64,000 nt of DNA from Steroidobacteraceae bacterium. Lineage in GTDB: Bacteria; Pseudomonadota; Gammaproteobacteria; Steroidobacterales; Steroidobacteraceae. The DNA is taken from the NCBI GenBank assembly GCA_019187495.1, contig JABAQN010000042.1, positions 62,001 through 126,000 of the forward strand, in the 5' to 3' direction. The notes beneath the pieces were generated by a model. That model was not told the origin of the DNA. It saw only the letters and a list, made by a program, of their open reading frames with translations, and ran no database searches. This document shows, one piece after another, positions 57,630 to 64,000 of the stretch. Numbering within the stretch: position 1 is the first letter of the stretch; every line of letters starts with the position of its first letter. The translations under genes were made by a program, and so were the position numbers.

Positions 57630-60152
57630 ATGTATCCGATCCTCCGTACAAGTGTCCTCTTGTCGTTGGTCTTTGCCGCCGTCGCTGCGCACGCGCAGGA
57701 GGCCGCAAAGCAGGCCGCCGCGCTCGACGAGATCGTCGTCACGGCGCGCCGCGCCGAGGAGAACCTGCAGAAGGTGCCGCTGTCGATCACCGCGATCGGC
57801 GAATCGGACATCCAGGCGATGGGCATTTCGCGCGTGGAGGATATCGCGGCACTCACGCCGGGATTCTCGTTCCGCCAGGGCTTCGGTCGCGGCTTCGAAC
57901 GCCCCGTGATCCGCGGCATGTCGAACATCCAGGGTTCGGCGAACGCGTCGTTCTTCATCGACGGCGTGTTCGTCAACGGCTCCATCACGGGCTACAACCT
58001 CGACAATGTCGAGCGGATCGAGGTGATCCGGGGGCCGCAGTCCGCATTGTTCGGCCGCAGCACCTTCGCCGGCGCGATCAATTACGTGACGCGCCGGCCC
58101 ACGGACGATTACGAAGGCAGTGTCAAGGTTTCAGCCGGCGAGTTCGGCTACCAGGACATGAGCGCCTGGGCGAGCGGTCCGATCGTCGAGGGCAAGTTGC
58201 GCTTCCAGGTGAACGGCCGTTACTACAACAAGGACGGCCAGTACACGAATCTCGTGTCCGGTACAAAGGACATCGGCGGCCAGCGCTCCAAGTCGGTCGG
58301 CGCGGTGCTCGACTGGGCACCGACCGACTGGTTCGATGCCACGCTGCGCGCGACCTATTCGGTCGACGAAGACGAACTGGCCCAGCTGGTCCGCCTCGGC
58401 GGTCCGGGCACCGGCCTGACAGCCGCCGACGTGCGCAACTGCTATCAGCCTCTCGCCGGGACACGCCGCCGGGGCTATTACTGCGGTGTCGTGCCGGTTT
58501 TCGACTTCCTGTCGGCCAACACGATCAACTACCGCTCGGCGGGACTGTATCCGGGCCGGCAGGTGAACACTTTCCGTTCGAGCCTCGTGCTGAGCGCCGA
58601 CTGGCGCGACTACGTCTTCACTTCGACGACAACACTCGATCGCACCAGCAATTACGGCGCGGCCGACCAGGATTACAGTTCGCTGCGTGGCTTCGGCGGC
58701 GCGTTCGAGTCGGTCGGCTTCTCGAACACCGACTACTGGAGCCAGGAGCTGCGCGTCGCGTCGCCGCGTACGGGGCGCCTGCGCTGGCAAGCCGGCCTCT
58801 ACACCTACGAGGTCAACCCGGACAGGACCGCATGGTCGGGCAGCCTCGTCGCCAATCCGATGGCGGGCCTGCCGGACCTGCCGGCCGTGATCACGCCGCA
58901 GGCCGTGGACTCGGGCACGAAGAACGAGGCGGCGTTCGCCATGCTGGAGTTCGACCTGCTCGACGATCTGACGCTCACGGCCGAAGGTCGCTATGCCGAG
59001 GACAAGATCCACACGGGCGGCCGCTCGGTATTCTCGAAGTCGAGCAATACCGGATTCGTGCCGGGCAGTTATTCGAGCGGTTGCACCGTCGTCAACACGC
59101 CGATCGCCGGCAGCCCGAACCGCCAGACCCTGACCTGCGCGAACGCGTATGTGAATGATTCGTCGTTCAGGAATTTCCTGCCGCGCGTAACCGCGACTTG
59201 GCTCGCGTCCGACACGATGACGCTGTACGCGCAGTATGCCAAGGGCAACAAGCCCGGCGGGTTCAATGCGGATTCCGAAAACGCCCGCACCGTGCCGGCG
59301 GATCGTGCCGCGCTCGCCACGCTCGGCCTGCAGTCGTTCGATGAAGAGGAGGCGGACAGCTATGAGATCGGTTTCAAGAGTCGCCTCTTCGACCGGCGCA
59401 TGCAATTCAACACGGCGCTGTATTTCATCGACTGGACGAACCAGCAGCTGACGCAGACGAACCCGGTACGCGAAGAGGGCACGGCCGCAGGCGCGCCCGC
59501 GGCGCCGCAGTTCACGACGTCGTACACGTCGAACCTCGGCAAGTCCGAGATCCGCGGCCTCGAGATCGAGATGCTCGCGGCGCTCGGCCGGAACTGGGAC
59601 CTGCGCATGACGTATGCGTTGCAGGACGCCGAGATCAAGGAGTACTTCAGCTCCGACCAGGCCGACCTCGTCTTCGCCGGACCGTACACGAACTGCATCG
59701 CGGGTTCGCAGTGCTACGCCGATTACGTCGCCGCAGGCGACCTGCGCGGCCGGAAGCTGCCCCGCGTTCCGAGGCATCTGGCGTCCGTATCGCTCGCGGC
59801 ACACTATCCGATCGGCAACTGGGGCACGCTCAATTGGCGCACGGATTACAGCTACGAGGCGAGCCGCTACGCGCAGGTGCACAACCTCGCGGAGACCGGC
59901 GACTCGAATGTCGTCAACATGCGCCTCGGAATCGAGCGGGACGCATGGACTGCGACAGTCTGGGTCAATAACCTCACGGACGACGAAACCGCGGTCGATA
60001 TCATGCGTACCGTGGATCCGGCGTTGTTCGTTGTCGTGCCAGTGCAGCCGCCGCTGCCAGGCACGTTGAGTGCGACGAACGGGCGCGACTTCGCGGTGAC
60101 ACTGCCCGACCGGCGCATGTACGGGGTTACCCTGACGTATCGCTTCCGCTGA
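57630..60152 (+). CDS. TonB-dependent outer-membrane receptor
   Basis: The protein has 840 residues, the largest of the three receptors. Sec signal ends near LVFAAVAAHAQ; TonB box DEIVVTARRAEENLQKVP; plug signature VERIEVIRGPQSALFGRSTFAGAINYVT; final strand YGVTLTYRFR. The ATG at 57630 with GGGAGC upstream gives a good signal peptide; a start at 57504 would bury it. It is followed 17 bases later by a Tat-exported amine oxidase and then an exported nitrilase-like protein, so the three probably handle one ligand in the outer membrane and periplasm. Confidence 0.93.
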   Translation: MYPILRTSVLLSLVFAAVAAHAQEAAKQAAALDEIVVTARRAEENLQKVPLSITAIGESDIQAMGISRVEDIAALTPGFSFRQGFGRGFERPVIRGMSNIQGSANASFFIDGVFVNGSITGYNLDNVERIEVIRGPQSALFGRSTFAGAINYVTRRPTDDYEGSVKVSAGEFGYQDMSAWASGPIVEGKLRFQVNGRYYNKDGQYTNLVSGTKDIGGQRSKSVGAVLDWAPTDWFDATLRATYSVDEDELAQLVRLGGPGTGLTAADVRNCYQPLAGTRRRGYYCGVVPVFDFLSANTINYRSAGLYPGRQVNTFRSSLVLSADWRDYVFTSTTTLDRTSNYGAADQDYSSLRGFGGAFESVGFSNTDYWSQELRVASPRTGRLRWQAGLYTYEVNPDRTAWSGSLVANPMAGLPDLPAVITPQAVDSGTKNEAAFAMLEFDLLDDLTLTAEGRYAEDKIHTGGRSVFSKSSNTGFVPGSYSSGCTVVNTPIAGSPNRQTLTCANAYVNDSSFRNFLPRVTATWLASDTMTLYAQYAKGNKPGGFNADSENARTVPADRAALATLGLQSFDEEEADSYEIGFKSRLFDRRMQFNTALYFIDWTNQQLTQTNPVREEGTAAGAPAAPQFTTSYTSNLGKSEIRGLEIEMLAALGRNWDLRMTYALQDAEIKEYFSSDQADLVFAGPYTNCIAGSQCYADYVAAGDLRGRKLPRVPRHLASVSLAAHYPIGNWGTLNWRTDYSYEASRYAQVHNLAETGDSNVVNMRLGIERDAWTATVWVNNLTDDETAVDIMRTVDPALFVVVPVQPPLPGTLSATNGRDFAVTLPDRRMYGVTLTYRFR

Positions 60153-60169
60153 AGCCCCAAACTGCTCCA

Positions 60170-61612
60170 ATGCCGATATCACGCCGCGAGTTCATGATGG
60201 TTTCCGGTGCCTTGGTGACTGCGGCCGCAGCCGCAAGCCCGGCGCGCGCTGCGACGGGCCGCGACCCCGATGTGCTCGTCATCGGAGCAGGCCTGTCCGG
60301 TCTCGGTGCGGCGCTCGCGCTCGAGGAGGCGGGGTTGCGCGTGCGGGTGCTCGAGGGCCGCGATCGCATCGGCGGCCGGCTCTACACGCTCGACGATGTG
60401 CCCGGGCATCCCGAGGCGGGCGGCAATTCCGTCGCCGGCGCCTACGGCCGCGTGATCGCGGCCGGCAAGCGGTATGGTGTCGAACTCGATGATATCGGCC
60501 TGCGCGCGTTCGGCGGCGGGCCGCCCGGCCTCTATATCGACGGGGCGCTCGTGGCGCCCGATGCGTGGGCCCGGCATCCGCGCAACCCGTTCGCCGGCGA
60601 GCTGAAGGCCCTGCCGCCCGGTGCGTGGGCCGATGCGCTGCTCAAGCGAAACATGCCGGTCAAGGACCCCGGCCGCTGGTGGGATCCGGAGAATGCGCAA
60701 CATGACATCTCCGTATACGACTTCCTGACGTCGCTGGGTGCTTCGGATGCAGCCATCCAGCTCGGGTTCGATACGAATATCTCGTACGGCACGACGGCGC
60801 ACGACGTGTCGCTGCTGATGCTTGCATCCGTCGAGCAGTGGCAGGTCGTGAACAGGAACGCCAACGCCCGCTTCATCGGTGCGTTCCGGGGCGGCAACCA
60901 GCGGCTGCCGGAGGCGATGGCCCGGCAGTTGAAGGGTGATTTGCTGCGAGGCCGGCGCGTCGTTGCGATCACCATCCGCAATGATGGCGCCGAGGTGCAC
61001 TGCGACGACGGTTCGCGCCATCGGGCCAAGGCAGTGGTGTGCTCTCTGCCGTTTGCAACTTTGCGCCATGTCGCGATCGATCCGTTGCCGCCGGCGGCGC
61101 AGAACACGGCGATCCGCACGATCGGCTATGTGCCGATCACGCAGGTGCACATCGTCCCGAAGAGGAAATTCTGGGAAAGCGACGAACAGAACCCCTCGAT
61201 GTGGACCGACGGCATCGCGGGTACCGTGTACGCGCAGCGCTTCGGGTCCGACCCGAAGGAAGTCATGAGCCTCACGTGCTGGGCGCGTGGCCTCGATGCC
61301 CGATACCTCGACCTGCTAGGAGCCGCGGCTGCGGGGCGCGCCGTGGTGGCGGAACTCGAGCGGCTGCGCCCGGCGGCCAAGGGCGCGCTCGAAGTGGCGA
61401 AGGTGCGTTCGTGGGGGACCGATCCTTTTGCGGCGGGTGTCTGGTCCTGCTATCGCCCGGGCCAGGTTGTGGCGTTCGCGAACGAGCTGGCGAAGCCGCA
61501 CGAGCGGCTGTTTTTCTGCGGTGAACATACGGCGCTCGGCAGTCGCGGCATGGAGGCGGCGCTCGAGTCTGCGGAGCGCGCCGCCGTCGAGGTGCAAATC
61601 GCACTGGGCTGA
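60170..61612 (+). CDS. Tat-exported FAD-dependent amine oxidase (flavin monoamine oxidase family)
   Basis: The protein has 480 residues. A twin-arginine signal is evident (ISRREFMMVSGALV, then an Ala-rich stretch to SPARA). The FAD-binding VLVIGAGLSGLGAALALEEAG is followed by EGRDRIGGRLY, and the C-terminal FAD motif is FFCGEHTALGSRGMEAALESA. Such enzymes oxidise amines to imines/aldehydes with O2 or dehydrogenate related substrates. Tat export means it folds with FAD in the cytoplasm and acts in the periplasm. Substrate unknown. Confidence 0.9.
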   Translation: MPISRREFMMVSGALVTAAAAASPARAATGRDPDVLVIGAGLSGLGAALALEEAGLRVRVLEGRDRIGGRLYTLDDVPGHPEAGGNSVAGAYGRVIAAGKRYGVELDDIGLRAFGGGPPGLYIDGALVAPDAWARHPRNPFAGELKALPPGAWADALLKRNMPVKDPGRWWDPENAQHDISVYDFLTSLGASDAAIQLGFDTNISYGTTAHDVSLLMLASVEQWQVVNRNANARFIGAFRGGNQRLPEAMARQLKGDLLRGRRVVAITIRNDGAEVHCDDGSRHRAKAVVCSLPFATLRHVAIDPLPPAAQNTAIRTIGYVPITQVHIVPKRKFWESDEQNPSMWTDGIAGTVYAQRFGSDPKEVMSLTCWARGLDARYLDLLGAAAAGRAVVAELERLRPAAKGALEVAKVRSWGTDPFAAGVWSCYRPGQVVAFANELAKPHERLFFCGEHTALGSRGMEAALESAERAAVEVQIALG

Positions 61613-61640
61613 AACCGGACCCCATGGGGAGAAATGACCG

Positions 61641-62771
61641 ATGAAGCTGATGCGATCACTCGCAACCGCCGCGCTTCTGTGCGCCACCGCCGCTACAGCG
61701 TCGTGGTCGGTCGCGGCATCGCCTGCTGTGCCGCGGCTGGTACAGCCCGACGGCAGCTATCCCACCGTGCCGCTCGAGAAGGATGTGGTGGTACTCAAGG
61801 TCGTGCAGAACTCGCCCGTCAATCTGCAGAAGGCGCCGACGGTCGCAGAAGGACTCCGCACCAACCTCGAGCGGATGGCGTACTGGATCAACGAAGCCTG
61901 CACGAAGGGCAAGAAACCCGATTTCATCCTGTTCAACGAGTTCCCGCTCACTGGCTACTCGGCAGGCACGCGCAACGAGAAGCTCAAGTTTACGATCCAG
62001 GTGCCCGGCCCGGAGACCGACCGGCTCGGTGAACTCGCCAGGGCCTGCGATACCTACATCATCTTCGGCAGCTATGCGACCGATCCGGACTGGCCGGGGC
62101 ACATCCTCAGCCTGAATCCCGTGATCGGCCGTGACGGCAAGGTGAAGCGGGCGTACTGGAAGTCGCGCAACGCCATCCGGGTCAACCCGAAAGAGGAAGT
62201 GCCCACCACGACCATCGAGAGCGTTCGTGACAAGTTCCGCGCGAAGTACGGCATCGAGGAGGAGTTCCCGGTCCTGAAGACCGAGTTCGGCAACATCGCG
62301 GTGAGCACCGTGCAGATCGATCCGTTCGTGTTCGCGGCCTTCGCGATGCGCGGTACCGAAATCATGCTGCGCACGGCGACGCTGTTCACCAGGATCGACG
62401 TACAGGCGGTCGCCTACTACAACAACGTGTACACGGCGATGTCGAATATCACGTTTCCCCCGGGCTCCGGCGTACCGGCGCAGCTCGGGGGCGGCTCGCT
62501 GATCGTCGCGCCCGGCGGTCGCGTGATTGCCGAGGATCCGAGCAACAACGACAGCGTGATCGAGGCGGAGATTCCGATCGCGAAGTTTCGCTCGGGGCGC
62601 ACGATCCCGCGCTACCCGCTCGAGGTCGTCAAACCGGTGTTCGACCAGTACGTGCAGGAGATCCCGATCAATTTTCTCGATTTGCCCGCAGACAAGCTGC
62701 CGCAGACGAACGAGGAGATGAAACGCTTCCTGGATGGCATCAGCCGCTGGAAGAATCCGGTGACACCGTAG
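61641..62771 (+). CDS. Exported carbon-nitrogen hydrolase (nitrilase superfamily) lacking the catalytic Cys
   Basis: The protein has 376 residues with a Sec signal (LATAALLCATAATASWSVAA). Of the Glu-Lys-Cys nitrilase triad, Glu is seen in LFNEFPLTGY and Lys in AYWKSRN, but the place of the Cys reads GNIAVSTVQIDPF, with Val where Cys is expected. The fold continues normally (MRGTEIMLRTAT). It may use another nucleophile or be a binding or regulatory protein. It starts 28 bases after the amine oxidase stop, in the same unit. Confidence 0.82.
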   Translation: MKLMRSLATAALLCATAATASWSVAASPAVPRLVQPDGSYPTVPLEKDVVVLKVVQNSPVNLQKAPTVAEGLRTNLERMAYWINEACTKGKKPDFILFNEFPLTGYSAGTRNEKLKFTIQVPGPETDRLGELARACDTYIIFGSYATDPDWPGHILSLNPVIGRDGKVKRAYWKSRNAIRVNPKEEVPTTTIESVRDKFRAKYGIEEEFPVLKTEFGNIAVSTVQIDPFVFAAFAMRGTEIMLRTATLFTRIDVQAVAYYNNVYTAMSNITFPPGSGVPAQLGGGSLIVAPGGRVIAEDPSNNDSVIEAEIPIAKFRSGRTIPRYPLEVVKPVFDQYVQEIPINFLDLPADKLPQTNEEMKRFLDGISRWKNPVTP

Positions 62772-62788
62772 GATCTTCGTGGTCTGCT

Positions 62789-62808
62789 GGCCCGTCATGA
62801 TCCGGGCC
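62789..62808. terminator. Possible hairpin terminator
   Basis: Stem GGCCCG/CGGGCC around an 8-base loop, 17 bases after the nitrilase-like stop. No T-run, so weak evidence. The 211 bases that follow (62809-63019) hold no gene and should include the left end of the insertion element; I could not define its inverted repeat. Confidence 0.35.
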
Positions 62809-63019
62809 GGGCGCAGGACGCTGCGGGAGATCGATACGGGTTGACGGCACTAGCCGAACTTCGCCGATTCAACCCCCGATTGTCCTGGTATTTGGGTGCT
62901 GCGGCATGCGAGTTCGTTGATTTCATTGCGTTGCGCACGGGGTGAGTGGGCGAAGGTGGCTGTAGTGAAGACCTTGGTTCTGGTCAGCGACGCGAGCGCG
63001 CGGATAATGTCTGATCGCG

Positions 63020-64000
63020 ATGTTTCTGCGCGCGACGACTCGCAAGAAGGACGGCAAGGTCCACTGCTACTACAGCGTGGTGGAGAACCGCCGTGTGGCC
63101 GGTGGCCGGGTCGTGCAACGTCACGTGCTTTATCTCGGCGAGATCAACGCTTCGCAAGAGCGAGCGTGGCGGCGCTCGATCGAGGTGATCGAGGACGGAG
63201 CTGATGCGCCGCGCACGGTGGCGCTGTTTCCCGAGGATCGGGTGACGGGGCTGCTGCCGGACGCCTCCATTGTCACGCTCAAGCTCGCGGCGATGCGTCT
63301 GGTGCGGCCGCGGCAGTGGGGTGCGTGCTGGCTGGCGCTGACGCTGTGGCAAACGCTCGATCTCGATGTGTTCTTTGCCGAGCGCCTGGCGCCCTCGCGC
63401 AAGGGTACGCGCTGGGATCTGGCCGTATTCGTGCTCGCCGCGTACCGGCTGATCAGCCCGGGGAGCGAGTGGCGGCTGCACCGCGAGTGGTACGGCCGCA
63501 CGGCGCTCTGCGATCTGCTCGGCACCGATGAGGCGATCGTCGATCCGCACGTGCTCTATCGCGCGCATGACCGGCTGCTGGCGCACAAGGTGGCGTTGTT
63601 CAGCCACTTGACGGAGCGCTGGCGGGATCTGTTCAACGCCGCCTACGAAGTCCTGCTGTACGACCTGACGAGCACGTACTTCGAGTCCGACCCGCCGCTC
63701 GAGGAGCACGACAAGCGTCGGCACGGCTACTCACGCGACCATCGTCCGGACTGCGTGCAAATCGTGATCGCGCTGATCGTGACGGCGGAAGGCCTGCCGA
63801 TCGCCTACGAGGTGTTGCCGGGCAACACCGCGGACTCGACGACCTTGCGAGGCTTCCTGCAGCGGATCGAGCACCAGTACGGCCGGGCGCGGCGGATCTG
63901 GTGCATGGACCGAGGCATTCCAACCGAGGCGGTACTCGCCGAGATGCGGGCCAGCGATCCGCCCGTGCAGTACCTGGTGGGCACGCCGAAGGGGCGGCTC
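63020..64000 (+). CDS. IS1634-type (IS4-like DDE) transposase, 3' end outside the window
   Basis: The frame is open for 327 codons from the ATG at 63020 to the last base, so the gene continues past the window. The N terminus (FLRATTRKKDGKVHCYYSVVE, QRHVLYLGEINASQE) is typical of IS1634 transposases. Catalytic Asp candidates are in LLYDLTSTYFESD and IWCMDRGIPTEAV. It has no apparent frameshift in the visible part. It follows directly on the catabolic island and could mark its edge or a route of transfer. Confidence 0.88.
   Translation, partial: MFLRATTRKKDGKVHCYYSVVENRRVAGGRVVQRHVLYLGEINASQERAWRRSIEVIEDGADAPRTVALFPEDRVTGLLPDASIVTLKLAAMRLVRPRQWGACWLALTLWQTLDLDVFFAERLAPSRKGTRWDLAVFVLAAYRLISPGSEWRLHREWYGRTALCDLLGTDEAIVDPHVLYRAHDRLLAHKVALFSHLTERWRDLFNAAYEVLLYDLTSTYFESDPPLEEHDKRRHGYSRDHRPDCVQIVIALIVTAEGLPIAYEVLPGNTADSTTLRGFLQRIEHQYGRARRIWCMDRGIPTEAVLAEMRASDPPVQYLVGTPKGRL

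Noticed and set aside
60170-61612. Amine oxidase as a carotenoid or steroid desaturase
   Set aside because: Possible in the same FAD superfamily, but the Tat signal and nitrilase-like neighbour fit an amine oxidase better.
1-64000. CRISPR arrays, tRNA and rRNA genes
   Set aside because: No regular spaced repeats, cloverleaf sequences or rRNA segments were noticed.

Overview
The window is GC-rich, densely packed bacterial DNA: 56 protein genes, many sharing 4-base start/stop overlaps, plus a partial transposase at the right edge. It is almost entirely a catabolic gene island. Three TonB-dependent outer-membrane receptors, exported enzymes with Sec or Tat signals and an ETF-linked membrane Fe-S oxidoreductase point to a Gram-negative aerobe, probably a proteobacterium. 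I cannot name the genus. No rRNA, tRNA or CRISPR array was seen.

Layout: 1-3703 holds a two-domain crotonase (cut by the window edge) facing an amidohydrolase and a tandem CaiB-fold protein. 3852-6582 encodes a small Cys protein, an acyl-CoA ligase and a luciferase-like flavin/F420 oxidoreductase. 6607-10422 is a three-subunit molybdenum hydroxylase of the xanthine dehydrogenase family. 10573-18804 is an operon with a nitronate monooxygenase-like protein, ETF, a CoxG-like protein, a DUF35/thiolase pair, a membrane Fe-S oxidoreductase and a hydratase. 18905-33112 continues on the same strand with two acyl-CoA dehydrogenases, an alpha-methylacyl-CoA racemase, a paired MaoC hydratase, five further CaiB/BaiF CoA-transferases, two crotonases (one MenB/BadI-like) and a second thiolase/DUF35 pair. 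33125-37773 (minus strand) holds GFA, DUF2889, CoA-transferase, amidohydrolase and F420H2:NADP oxidoreductase genes. 37906-44792 holds dehydrogenases, an ene-reductase, a receptor and an MFS transporter. 44808-52074 holds a second receptor, a second F420-type oxidoreductase, a hydratase, a lone molybdopterin oxidoreductase and an SDR. 52219-57304 holds an SDR, a dienoyl-CoA-reductase-like enzyme, the F420 biosynthesis genes cofE and cofD, and a MAPEG protein. 57630-62771 is a receptor / Tat-exported amine oxidase / exported nitrilase-like unit. 63020 onward is an IS1634-type transposase.

Reading the genes together: substrate enters through TonB receptors and an MFS carrier, is activated by the ligase or by CoA-transferases, and passes through racemisation, dehydrogenation, hydration and thiolytic or aldol cleavage. 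Electrons leave through ETF to the membrane Fe-S protein. Side reactions use molybdenum hydroxylases, SDRs, OYE enzymes and F420-type oxidoreductases. The set resembles branched or alicyclic (steroid- or terpenoid-like) acyl-CoA degradation, but no diagnostic ring-degradation gene is present, so the substrate stays open.

Two things stand out. First, F420 biosynthesis (cofE, cofD), F420 recycling (npdG-like) and two candidate F420 users lie inside the island. Second, a repeated operator-like palindrome (TCC-N4-GGA with half-site GCRTCRTCC) lies in four of the five divergent promoter gaps and in two further gaps before genes. It suggests one unseen regulator, since no transcription factor gene lies in the window.
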